A stretch of 7,968 nt of DNA, taken from Chlamydiota bacterium (lineage in GTDB: Bacteria > Chlamydiota > Chlamydiia > Chlamydiales > Simkaniaceae). A model generated the notes under the pieces. The model saw only the letters and a list, made by a program, of their open reading frames with translations, searched no databases and had not been told where the DNA came from. Position 1 is the stretch's first letter. Every line of letters begins with the position of its first letter. A program made the translations under genes and the position numbers. Of the stretch, positions 1 through 5,776 are shown one piece after another. The DNA lies in assembly GCA_021772295.1 (NCBI GenBank), contig JAJFMG010000081.1, positions 1-7,968 of the forward strand, given 5' to 3'.

Positions 1-1
1 T

Positions 2-610
2 GCTTTCAGTAACTACATCTGCGCTAGTAGTTACTGGAATAAAAACGCCTTCCATTCCAAGTTCATGCAGATTGGATTCGATGATGTATTCAATGCTTGG
101 GATTTGACCATTTAGCATTGAAGCGTCACCTACAATTGCAATTTTATTTGCCTTTGTAACTTCTTGAAAAACTTTAAGTTCATGCAGAATACTTTTTTGC
201 CCTCTGTAATAGGCAATATTGCTATTTAGCTTGGGAATATCTCTTGGCGATTTGGCAAAGAATATACTTACATCATAGCCTATGATGACGCCCTTATTGA
301 TGTCTTTTTTTTGCAGAGCTGCGTAGGAGGACAAAACACCAAGTGAAATTACAAGATCAATATCGGGATTGCGAAGAGCTGTTGTAAGAGCCGCATTTGC
401 TCCCCTTATGTTCCAATTATCAATATAGTCCACAAATTCAATATCGAATTCATTGGCAAGAAGATCCGCGATTTCGCTTTGCACAAGTGAATAGAAAACG
501 TTGCCGTGGGCCTGCGGTCCATCATAGACAAGAGCTATATTCACCTTTTCTATGGCTATAGCTAGATTGCAAAAAGCGCACAGAATAACAATATTGATTA
601 TTCTTTTCAT
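2..610 (-). CDS. Exported periplasmic-binding-protein-like protein, partial (C-terminus off left edge)
   Basis: The minus frame is open for 203 codons from ATG (608-610) to the window edge. The N-terminus MKRIINIVILCAFCNLAIA is a typical signal peptide, with an A-I-A cleavage site after residue 19. The mature part alternates short strands and helices as in type 1 periplasmic-binding folds: NIALVYDG near residues 24-31, IDLVISLGVLSSYAALQ in the middle, then GVIIGYDV and KIAIVGDAS. The DGP motif after the first strand, followed by an FD-I-EF segment and a V-I-S-LG-LSS segment, resembles the ABC-substrate-binding-like proteins that, as I recall, often sit in TolC/RND efflux operons. That family link is from memory. 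Cys11 and Cys14 lie inside the signal, but a lipobox is poor, so it is probably soluble in the periplasm. No clear Shine-Dalgarno precedes the ATG. It is divergent from the membrane protein at 749. Confidence 0.75.
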   Translation of the reverse strand, partial: MKRIINIVILCAFCNLAIAIEKVNIALVYDGPQAHGNVFYSLVQSEIADLLANEFDIEFVDYIDNWNIRGANAALTTALRNPDIDLVISLGVLSSYAALQKKDINKGVIIGYDVSIFFAKSPRDIPKLNSNIAYYRGQKSILHELKVFQEVTKANKIAIVGDASMLNGQIPSIEYIIESNLHELGMEGVFIPVTTSADVVTES

Positions 611-619
611 GTAAATACA

Positions 620-639
620 ATTAAATAAGCTTATTTAAT
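620..639. repeat. Perfect 20-bp palindrome, operator candidate
   Basis: Each half is ATTAAATAAG and its exact complement follows with no spacer, centred on an AAGCTT. It ends 9 bp before the minus-strand ATG and covers the predicted transcription start of the binding-protein gene. A dimeric repressor could bind here. As RNA, the spacerless palindrome would make a weak AU hairpin next to the start codon. Confidence 0.55.
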
Positions 640-644
640 CTTCT

Positions 645-672
645 ATTACAATAAAGATCTAATTAATCTCAA
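645..672 (-). promoter_or_regulatory. Candidate sigma-70-type promoter of the binding-protein gene
   Basis: Read on the minus strand, TTGAGA (667-672) and TGTAAT (645-650) each match the consensus at five of six positions and are 16 bp apart. Transcription would start near 638, leaving a leader of about 28 nt. The predicted start falls inside the 20-bp palindrome at 620-639. AT-rich DNA produces such matches by chance, so this is only a candidate. Confidence 0.4.
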
Positions 673-694
673 TTAATTAGTTGCAAAACTGGCA

Positions 695-723
695 TTGACT
701 TTTGAATCGAATCTTTTTAAAGT
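695..723 (+). promoter_or_regulatory. Candidate promoter of the LysE/GAP-like gene
   Basis: TTGACT (695-700, five of six to the -35 consensus) is followed after exactly 17 bp by TAAAGT (718-723, four of six to the -10 consensus). Transcription would begin near 730, giving a leader of about 19 nt. That leader still contains the AAAAAGG ribosome-binding site at 735-741. Confidence 0.45.
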
Positions 724-748
724 GCGAAATATAGAAAAAGGTTAATTC

Positions 749-1420
749 ATGCTAAGTTTTTGTCTGTTCATCTCTGTAGCAGCGCTCATTGATTCCGCGA
801 ATCCATTGAACATTGCAACGCATATTTACTTACTTGGAACACCCAAACCAGTGCTTAGAGTATGTTCATTCTTGATAGGGATCTACGTTACATATTTTAT
901 CATTGGGACTTGCATTGCTTTTTTTCTATATGATTTTGTGGATGACTTTTTCAGAAATCCACAATTGATTGACTATATTTTTGGTAGTATTATTGGATTA
1001 ATACTCATTGGATTTGGATTCTATACTTTTCATAAAGAAAGAAGAAAAATTCATCATGAAAAAAAGCCTTTCTCTCTAAAACCTATGGGGACATTTTTTT
1101 TAGGAACTTTGATAACAATCGCAAATCTTCCAACTGTATTTCCATATTTAGCAGCGATTGATCAGATGCTCAAAGAAGATTTGGAGTTATTTGAAATTCT
1201 AGCCGCCATTTGGTGGTATAATGTACTTTATATTTCGCCACTTCTTGTTCTTTTTGTCATTTACCTAATTTTACGAAGGAAAAGTGAGCATCTTCTTATC
1301 ATTACAAAAGATTTTGTTGATAAATGGGGAGGCAGAGCAATGGCCGTTCTTTTCATGGGACTTGGAGTCTATCTACTTGTAGATACCGCTATTTTTCTTT
1401 TTAACGGTATTGCAACCTAG
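749..1420 (+). CDS. Six-helix membrane protein, LysE/GAP-like transporter superfamily
   Basis: The protein has 223 residues and six hydrophobic segments, at about 1-24, 37-60, 74-94, 113-134, 149-175 and 195-219, so it is an inner-membrane protein. A DSANP motif (15-19) in helix 1 is echoed by ANLPTVFPY (125-133) in helix 4. This two-fold repeat, with prolines in the first helix of each half, fits the LysE superfamily, and the DSANPLNIATHIYLLG start most resembles GAP/Sap-type proteins. The loop at 95-112 is strongly basic (KERRK-IHHEKK) and probably faces the cytoplasm. Members of the superfamily export amino acids, metal ions or lipid-related molecules, and the substrate here cannot be read from sequence. 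The start is supported by AAAAAGG 7 nt upstream. A CcdA/DsbD-type role is less likely because no conserved cysteine pair is visible in the helices. Confidence 0.6.
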   Translation: MLSFCLFISVAALIDSANPLNIATHIYLLGTPKPVLRVCSFLIGIYVTYFIIGTCIAFFLYDFVDDFFRNPQLIDYIFGSIIGLILIGFGFYTFHKERRKIHHEKKPFSLKPMGTFFLGTLITIANLPTVFPYLAAIDQMLKEDLELFEILAAIWWYNVLYISPLLVLFVIYLILRRKSEHLLIITKDFVDKWGGRAMAVLFMGLGVYLLVDTAIFLFNGIAT

Positions 1421-1527
1421 AAAGGTCCAAGTAAAAGGGAAGTTGCATTCCTTCTTTAATGCTCTCATCATCTGCGCTGATCCCTGGAACTCATACAATG
1501 ATATGGTTTATGATTTGTAGATTTATT

Positions 1528-1551
1528 CAACAAGTAAGAAAATTCTTGTTG
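1528..1551. repeat. Inverted repeat overlapping a candidate -35 box
   Basis: CAACAAG (1528-1534) and CTTGTTG (1545-1551) are perfect complements separated by 10 bp. No T-run follows, so it is not an intrinsic terminator. The right arm overlaps the proposed -35 hexamer, as expected of a repressor or activator site. Confidence 0.4.
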
Positions 1552-1574
1552 GTATGCGATTGAGGTCTTATAGT
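1546..1574 (+). promoter_or_regulatory. Candidate promoter of the effector-binding gene
   Basis: TTGTTG (1546-1551) and TATAGT (1569-1574, five of six to the -10 consensus) are 17 bp apart. Transcription would start near 1581. The -35 matches at only three positions, so the site may depend on an activator or on the inverted repeat that covers it. Confidence 0.4.
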
Positions 1575-1596
1575 TGTCCGTAAATGAGGTGGTAAT

Positions 1597-2037
1597 ATGC
1601 AGAAGATAGAGAAAGAATCATTTGAGCTTATGGGCATTGAAATAAGAACAAGTAATGCTAAAGAAGATTTTTCAGGCATGTGGGATATCTTTTTCAAAGA
1701 AGATTACGAACATAAAATTCCAAATAAAGTCTCCGATGACATTTTTGGGCTTTATACTGAATATGAATCAGATCACATGGGTGAATTTACATTTTTTATT
1801 GGATGCAAGGTGAAAAATGGTACAAAGCCTCTACCTGGAATGGTTATAAAAAAGGTTCCAGCGTCTACCTATGCAAAATTTGATGTTGAAGGCGAGTTTC
1901 CAAATTCACTTATTACTAAATGGCAAGAAATTTGGGAAGCAGATCTTCCAAGAAGCTATAGCTGTGATTTTGAAGTCTATAGCAAAAACTTCCAATCTCC
2001 CAATCAGCCTTTTCATATTTATATAGCTATTAGATAG
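1597..2037 (+). CDS. Stand-alone GyrI/Cass2-like effector-binding domain protein
   Basis: This 146-residue soluble protein has no signal peptide. Its whole length resembles the AraC-type effector-binding (GyrI-like, Cass2) fold: an opening FELMGIEIRTSN strand (9-20), a W-DIFF-ED helix, IPNKVSDDIFGLYTEYESD (41-59), a FTFFIGCKV strand (64-72), then VPASTYAKFDVEG (87-99) and a helix with KWQEIWE. DFEVY (124-128) carries the glutamate (E126) that in this family usually contacts cationic ligands at the pocket floor. No DNA-binding domain is fused, so it may be a sequestering or sensing protein rather than a direct regulator. GAGGTGG lies just upstream of the ATG and supports this start. It lies between the transporter-like gene and clpB with its own candidate promoter, and no functional tie to either neighbour is evident. 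Confidence 0.75.
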   Translation: MQKIEKESFELMGIEIRTSNAKEDFSGMWDIFFKEDYEHKIPNKVSDDIFGLYTEYESDHMGEFTFFIGCKVKNGTKPLPGMVIKKVPASTYAKFDVEGEFPNSLITKWQEIWEADLPRSYSCDFEVYSKNFQSPNQPFHIYIAIR

Positions 2038-2038
2038 G

Positions 2039-2069
2039 TTTTTTTTGATCAAAAAAAATGACTTTTTTT
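2039..2069. repeat. T8-GATC-A8-TGAC-T7 tract, two mutually exclusive AT hairpins
   Basis: Eight T, GATC and eight A form a perfect 20-bp palindrome (2039-2058) directly after the stop codon of the effector-binding gene. The same A-run can instead pair with the T-run at 2063-2069 across TGAC. Stems of only A-U pairs are weak, so terminator activity is doubtful. The phased A/T runs just upstream of the clpB promoter could instead bend DNA or act as an UP-like element. Confidence 0.45.
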
Positions 2070-2070
2070 A

Positions 2071-2076
2071 TATGAT
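2071..2076 (+). promoter_or_regulatory. Candidate -10 box of clpB
   Basis: TATGAT matches the -10 consensus at five of six positions and lies 38 bp upstream of the start codon, which allows a leader of about 32 nt. No good -35 hexamer sits at 16-18 bp; the expected place is inside the A/T runs. No CIRCE element (TTAGCACTC-N9-GAGTGCTAA) is present, so HrcA control is not indicated. Confidence 0.35.
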
Positions 2077-2103
2077 TGCTATTGTTTAGTGAGTGTATTT
2101 TGT

Positions 2104-2114
2104 AGGAGGTGATC
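2104..2114 (+). promoter_or_regulatory. Extended Shine-Dalgarno of clpB
   Basis: AGGAGGTGATC is an 11-nt uninterrupted complement to the usual bacterial 16S rRNA 3' end (GATCACCTCCT) and abuts the ATG at 2115. It decides the start: the in-frame GTG at 2109 lies inside this element and cannot be the normal initiator. Confidence 0.85.
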
Positions 2115-4688
2115 ATGGAATATTCTTTTACAGATCAAGTGCAATCAGCTCTTGAAAAATCGGTTCAAATAGCAACTGAGTATAAGCATACGCAAATTAA
2201 ACCAGAGCATTTGTTGCAGGCTTTCCTATCTGATCAAGATGGTCTTTTAGGATCACTTCTACGTAGCTGCAATCTAGATCTGCTAAATTTGGAAAAAAGT
2301 TTGCAAGCCTCATTATCTTCGATGCCTTCGTTTGAGGGAGTAGGGAGTGATCCCCAAGTTTCGAAGGAACTACATACTCTTTTACAAAGCGCAAAGCGCT
2401 TTGCAACTGACTGGAAGGATGATTTTATTGCATCCGATCACATGCTTCTCGCATATTATGATCAAAAGCAAGAGCCCATTTGGAATTTTATTAAACATTT
2501 GTCTAGTAGTGAGCTTTCAGAAAAGGTAAAAGAGACTCGAAAGGGAGAAAAAATGGAAAATGCAAGTAGTGAAAGTAGTTTAAAAGCCTTAGAAAAATAT
2601 TGTAAAAGTTTAACAGGACTTGCAAGAGCTGGAAAGTTAGATCCCGTAATTGGGCGAGAAGAAGAAATTAGGAGAACGATTCAAATATTGAGTCGTAGAA
2701 CAAAAAACAACCCTCTTTTAATTGGTGATCCAGGTGTTGGTAAAACAGCAATTGCTGAGGGTCTTGCCATCCGCATTTTTCAAAGAGATGTCCCCGACGC
2801 CTTGCAAGATAAAGAACTTTTCACACTCGATATGGGAAGTTTGATAGCAGGTACTAAATATCGAGGAGAGTTTGAGGAAAGGCTAAAGGGGATTTTAAAA
2901 GAGGTTGAAAAAGCTGAGGGAAAAATTCTCCTCTTCATCGATGAAGTGCATACATTGGTGGGCGCTGGCGCGAGCGATGGCGCAATGGACGCCGCTAATT
3001 TATTAAAGCCTGCCTTAGCAAGAGGAACTTTGCATTGCATAGGCGCTACAACAATTGCTGAATATAAAAAGTACATTGAAAAAGATGCTGCTCTTGAGCG
3101 GCGGTTTCAGCCTGTAAATGTTGATGAGCCAAATACATTAGATGCGATTACAATCTTAAGAGGCTTAAAAGAAAAATATGAAACATTTCATGGAGTACAG
3201 ATCACGGATAAAGCGATTGAAGAGGCTGTATATTTATCTCAACGGTATATAGCAGATCGGTTTTTGCCTGATAAAGCGATTGATTTAATTGATGAAGCTG
3301 CAAGCTTAATCAAAACCCAAATGGGTAGTGTGCCGCTTCCTATTGATAAAAAAGAAAGAGAGCTTAGCTCCCTACTGGTTCAAAAGGGTGGGGTCAAAAA
3401 AGGTGATAAAGTTGACCCTGAACTCGAAAAAAAGATTGCAAGTACCAAAGAGGAGCTTGCAGCGCTAAAAACCGAGTGGGAGAAAGAAAAAAAACTCATC
3501 GACTGCGTTAAAACAAAAAAAGAAAGTTTAGAGCTACTTCGCTTTCAGGAGGAGGAAGCAGAAAGGGCGCTTCAATATGAAAAAGTTGCTAAGCTTCGCT
3601 ATGATCAGATCCCACAAATGGAAAAAGAAATCGAAGAAGCTCAAAAAAGCCTAAACGAGAAGGAGAATCGACTTCTTAAAGAAGAGGTCGATGAACATCT
3701 CATTGCAGAGGTTGTTTCCAAATGGTCGAAGATTCCTGTATCGAAGATGCTTGAGACCGAAAAGGATCGATTGATGAATTTGGAAGAGATCTTGCAACGA
3801 AAAGTTGTTGGGCAAGAGTTTGCAGTAACAGCTGTATGTGATGCCATTCGAAGATCTAGAGCTGGGCTTTCTGATCCTAAAAGGCCTATTGGAGCTTTTT
3901 TATTTGTAGGCCCAACAGGTGTTGGAAAAACAGAACTAACTAAAGCGCTTGCCTTAGAGTTATTTGATAAAGAAGACGCTATTATCAGACTTGACATGTC
4001 TGAATATATGGAGAAGCATTCTGTTTCTAAATTAATAGGAGCGCCTCCAGGATATGTAGGCTACGAAGAAGGGGGCGGGCTTACCGACGCTGTGCGTAGA
4101 TCTCCCTACAGCGTGGTGTTATTAGACGAAATTGAGAAAGCTCACCCTGATGTTTTCAACATCTTACTGCAAGTTTTTGATGATGGACATATCACTGATA
4201 ACAAGGGACGAAAGATCAACTGTAAAAATGCACTTTTTATTATGACCTCGAATTTAGGATCTCAGCTTTTATTAGAAGGTCTTCAGGAGGAAAATCTTCA
4301 CAGTAAAGAAGAAATGCTTTCTTTAATCGAGCCTATTATTGGGAAGCACTTTAGGCCTGAGTTTATCAATAGGCTTGATGAAATATTACCTTTTATGCCG
4401 CTACAAAAAGCAGATGTTGAAAAAATTGCCAAGTTGCAACTTGATCTTGTTTCTCAAAGGCTTCATGCAAAAAATATCACTTTAAGTTTTGATGAGACTG
4501 TTGTAAAAGAACTTGCTGAGAAGGGGTATGACAAAACTTTTGGAGCAAGGCCTTTAAAAAGACTTGTTCAACATGCAGTTGTAAATATGCTTTCAAAAGC
4601 CTTAATACAAGGTCATATCCAAGAAGGCATGAAAATCAAACTCGTGTTTTCTAACCAGCAGATTACTTATGAAGTTTTTCCTTCATGA
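2115..4688 (+). CDS. clpB: Chaperone ClpB (Hsp100 disaggregase)
   Basis: ClpB is a cytosolic hexameric AAA+ ATPase that threads aggregated proteins through its pore, working with DnaK/DnaJ/GrpE. From ATG 2115 it has 857 residues, the family's usual length, and all parts are intact. The N-domain spans about 1-145. The first ATPase domain has Walker A GDPGVGKT (204-211), Walker B ILLFIDE (271-277), pore-loop Y249 and arginine fingers R329/R330. The coiled-coil middle domain spans about 405-525 and marks ClpB rather than ClpA or ClpC. The second ATPase domain has Walker A GPTGVGKT (599-606), pore-loop GYVG (646-649), Walker B VVLLDE (667-672), arginine finger R753 and sensor-2 GAR (810-812). [11 protein letters not shown] at 408-418 resembles chlamydial ClpB. 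Met147 may start a shorter isoform. It has its own promoter candidate and is followed at once by a terminator. Confidence 0.98.
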   Translation: MEYSFTDQVQSALEKSVQIATEYKHTQIKPEHLLQAFLSDQDGLLGSLLRSCNLDLLNLEKSLQASLSSMPSFEGVGSDPQVSKELHTLLQSAKRFATDWKDDFIASDHMLLAYYDQKQEPIWNFIKHLSSSELSEKVKETRKGEKMENASSESSLKALEKYCKSLTGLARAGKLDPVIGREEEIRRTIQILSRRTKNNPLLIGDPGVGKTAIAEGLAIRIFQRDVPDALQDKELFTLDMGSLIAGTKYRGEFEERLKGILKEVEKAEGKILLFIDEVHTLVGAGASDGAMDAANLLKPALARGTLHCIGATTIAEYKKYIEKDAALERRFQPVNVDEPNTLDAITILRGLKEKYETFHGVQITDKAIEEAVYLSQRYIADRFLPDKAIDLIDEAASLIKTQMGSVPLPIDKKERELSSLLVQKGGVKKGDKVDPELEKKIASTKEELAALKTEWEKEKKLIDCVKTKKESLELLRFQEEEAERALQYEKVAKLRYDQIPQMEKEIEEAQKSLNEKENRLLKEEVDEHLIAEVVSKWSKIPVSKMLETEKDRLMNLEEILQRKVVGQEFAVTAVCDAIRRSRAGLSDPKRPIGAFLFVGPTGVGKTELTKALALELFDKEDAIIRLDMSEYMEKHSVSKLIGAPPGYVGYEEGGGLTDAVRRSPYSVVLLDEIEKAHPDVFNILLQVFDDGHITDNKGRKINCKNALFIMTSNLGSQLLLEGLQEENLHSKEEMLSLIEPIIGKHFRPEFINRLDEILPFMPLQKADVEKIAKLQLDLVSQRLHAKNITLSFDETVVKELAEKGYDKTFGARPLKRLVQHAVVNMLSKALIQGHIQEGMKIKLVFSNQQITYEVFPS
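2541..2555 (+). promoter_or_regulatory. Probable internal translation start of clpB (N-domain-less isoform)
   Basis: AAGGGAG (2541-2547) lies 5 nt before an in-frame ATG (2553-2555, Met147), exactly at the linker between the N-domain and the first ATPase domain. E. coli ClpB is known to be made also from an internal GTG near codon 149, giving a protein of about 80 kDa. The predicted product here has 711 residues and keeps both ATPase domains and the middle domain. Confidence 0.6.
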
Positions 4689-4717
4689 AAAAGTCGCTAG
4701 AAAAACTAGCGACTTTT
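4689..4717. terminator. Bidirectional intrinsic terminator after clpB
   Basis: A perfect 12-bp stem (AAAAGTCGCTAG with CTAGCGACTTTT) encloses a 5-nt A loop. It begins on the base right after the clpB stop codon. Read on the plus strand the T-run is TTTT then GT. Read on the minus strand the stem ends in five T, so it can also stop transcripts from the convergent gene at 4916-5611. Confidence 0.85.
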
Positions 4718-4746
4718 GTAGAATAGATTGAACTAAATTATAAAAT

Positions 4747-4762
4747 ATTCGTTAGAACGAAT
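4747..4762. repeat. Short inverted repeat (7-bp arms)
   Basis: ATTCGTT and AACGAAT are perfect complements around AG. With a 2-nt gap it is too tight for a good RNA hairpin and looks more like a protein-binding palindrome, but no promoter lies next to it. Confidence 0.35.
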
Positions 4763-4849
4763 TAGATGGTACCAGTCTTTTAGCAACGTATTTAAATAGG
4801 GCCTTTAATCTACCCAGCTTTTGCACAATGGGATAGGTCTTTGTATAGC

Positions 4850-4879
4850 CTTTTCTCTGTCTGAAAGGGTGGAGAAAAG
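4850..4879. repeat. Inverted repeat (8-bp arms, 14-nt gap)
   Basis: CTTTTCTC (4850-4857) and GAGAAAAG (4872-4879) are perfect complements. It lies 37 bp past the end of the minus-strand gene, so it would sit in that gene's 3' untranslated region, possibly as an RNA-stabilising hairpin. No T-run follows on the minus strand. Confidence 0.35.
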
Positions 4880-4915
4880 ATTCTTGGAGACAACTTGAGA
4901 GAATCGCAAAAATGC

Positions 4916-5611
4916 TCAGAAATATAATGATTCATCATCGGAGTATTCACTTGAGTTTACAGGCTCAGGAGTCATGTTATCAGCGGTGTCTGTCCTGGCA
5001 GAATTTTGTAGTTGTTGAGCAGCAAGAACTACTTGAGTGAGTTTTGAAGTAATTCCTTCAATAACAGCCATTTGCACGATAAATTTTTGTTTAAGTGGTA
5101 AAAGAGTGTTCAATAAATCCTTGTTTGCGTCTGCAGGATTTGCTTCTAAGAATTGTTCAACTTGACCAAAAATCATCTGTTCCCATATATGCTCAACTCT
5201 AAATTCGTATATTACTTGAAGAATCAAGTTAAAAGGACGGCTCAATCCTTCCTGGCTCATTTTACTTTCAAGTTGTTGCATTGCAAGAGTTATAGGAAGA
5301 AATTGGTTTGGCTTGTTCTGCTTTATTAGTTCAAATACGCGTTTGTAAGTTTTTTTGATTCTAGAGGTATTATCGCTTGTTAAATCATCTTCCGAGTTTA
5401 TTTCGTAACAAGTACTAAGTGATTCTGAAATCCATTTTACAAGCTGGTTTTCATAAGACTCCGCGTCCTCTATAAAATCCGGTAATGTGTCATAAATTTG
5501 TAAAGATTGCTCAATTAAAGGTTGCTCACTTTCTAAGTCTTGCAGTGTGAGGTCTTCTTCTATGTATTGTGCTTCAGTGGGGGAAGGACTTTGTAGAGAT
5601 GAAGCGGCCAT
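4916..5611 (-). CDS. Acidic, mainly helical protein of unknown function
   Basis: I do not recognise this 231-residue protein. There is no signal peptide and no membrane segment. The N-terminal part is Ser/Pro-rich (MAASSLQSPSPTEAQ) and then strongly acidic (EEDLTLQDLESEQP), so it is likely disordered to about residue 35. A helical core follows to about residue 203, with the amphipathic stretches RVFELIKQ, LAMQQLESKM, FNLILQVIYEFRVEHIWEQM and LLPLKQKFIVQMAVIEGITSKLTQVVLAAQQLQ. The tail is again acidic and polar (SSEYSDDESLYF). AAAGGTG lies 4 nt before the ATG, which supports translation. In an intracellular bacterium such a layout, with a Ser-rich N-terminus and no Sec signal, would fit a type III secreted effector, but a cytosolic role is equally possible. 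It stands alone, convergent with clpB and divergent from the efflux genes. Confidence 0.75.
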   Translation of the reverse strand: MAASSLQSPSPTEAQYIEEDLTLQDLESEQPLIEQSLQIYDTLPDFIEDAESYENQLVKWISESLSTCYEINSEDDLTSDNTSRIKKTYKRVFELIKQNKPNQFLPITLAMQQLESKMSQEGLSRPFNLILQVIYEFRVEHIWEQMIFGQVEQFLEANPADANKDLLNTLLPLKQKFIVQMAVIEGITSKLTQVVLAAQQLQNSARTDTADNMTPEPVNSSEYSDDESLYF

Positions 5612-5649
5612 AATTCACCTTTAATATTATTTGGTTATTTGAGAGAAAA

Positions 5650-5679
5650 ACTGTAGCCCATTTTTGGTGTTTTTGTCTA
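5650..5679 (-). promoter_or_regulatory. Weak candidate promoter of the orphan minus-strand gene
   Basis: On the minus strand TAGACA (5674-5679) and TACAGT (5650-5655) match the consensus at five and four of six positions with an 18-bp gap. Transcription would begin near 5643, about 31 nt before the ATG. Alternatives in this AT-rich stretch cannot be excluded. Confidence 0.3.
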
Positions 5680-5680
5680 A

Positions 5681-5697
5681 ACAATTATTAGAATTGT
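5681..5697. repeat. Inverted repeat between divergent promoters
   Basis: ACAATT and AATTGT are complementary around a 5-bp centre. The site is adjacent to the candidate -35 of the minus-strand gene and about 75 bp upstream of the efflux promoter candidate, so it could be an operator. Six-bp AT arms arise easily by chance. Confidence 0.25.
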
Positions 5698-5770
5698 ATG
5701 CGATATGTTGTTTTTTTAAGATGGTTTATAAACTTAATTTTTAAGAGTTTTTGTATTAATTATAACTAAA

Positions 5771-5776
5771 TATAAT
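5771..5776 (+). promoter_or_regulatory. Candidate -10 box of the efflux operon
   Basis: A perfect TATAAT lies 76 bp upstream of the adaptor ATG. The -35 region at 16-18 bp is only a T-run, without a good hexamer, so activity may depend on AT-rich upstream DNA or a regulator. A start near 5783 would leave a leader of about 70 nt. Confidence 0.4.

Larger units (their letters stand above)
1421..1596. other. Intergenic region between the transporter-like and effector-binding genes
   Basis: This 176-bp stretch holds no convincing gene. A 34-codon plus-strand frame (1459-1563) has no ribosome-binding site. On the minus strand a short open stretch ending near 1393 reads plausibly as protein (VPGISADDES...), but it has no start codon and runs into the neighbouring gene, so it is probably chance or a remnant. 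No good terminator follows the gene ending at 1420; the only stem near 1435-1460 is short and bulged. The 3' part carries an inverted repeat and a candidate promoter for the next gene. Confidence 0.5.
4718..4915. other. Convergent intergenic region
   Basis: Between the clpB terminator and the stop codon of the convergent gene there is no gene with a usable start. It holds two inverted repeats. One is ATTCGTT/AACGAAT with a 2-nt gap (4747-4762). The other is CTTTTCTC/GAGAAAAG with a 14-nt gap (4850-4879). Neither is followed by a T-run. A 59-codon minus-strand open frame lacking ATG, GTG or TTG at its beginning crosses the region (4752-4931). Confidence 0.5.

Noticed and set aside
1459..1563. 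34-codon plus-strand ORF in the 1421-1596 gap
   Set aside because: No ribosome-binding site before its ATG, and it overlaps the candidate promoter of the next gene; too short to support.
2039..2069. Intrinsic terminator after the effector-binding gene
   Set aside because: The stems consist almost only of A-U pairs and would be too weak; recorded as a repeat instead.
2070..2103. CIRCE/HrcA operator upstream of clpB
   Set aside because: TTAGTGAGTG looks superficially similar, but there is no TTAGCACTC-N9-GAGTGCTAA dyad.
2109..2114. GTG at 2109 as the start of clpB
   Set aside because: It lies inside the Shine-Dalgarno AGGAGGTGATC; ATG at 2115 is correctly placed and yields the normal [10 protein letters not shown]-terminus.
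2197..2406. Minus-strand open frame inside clpB
   Set aside because: It lies wholly within the conserved N-domain coding sequence and its translation has no recognisable features.
2347..2529. Plus-strand out-of-frame ORF inside clpB
   Set aside because: Shadow of the clpB N-domain coding sequence, no ribosome-binding site.
2780..3076. Minus-strand open frame opposite the first ATPase domain of clpB
   Set aside because: Antisense shadow of a highly conserved domain; Ser/Ala-rich translation typical of reverse-strand artefacts.
3641..3997. Minus-strand open frame opposite the second Walker A region of clpB
   Set aside because: Antisense shadow; Ser-rich translation and no upstream signals.
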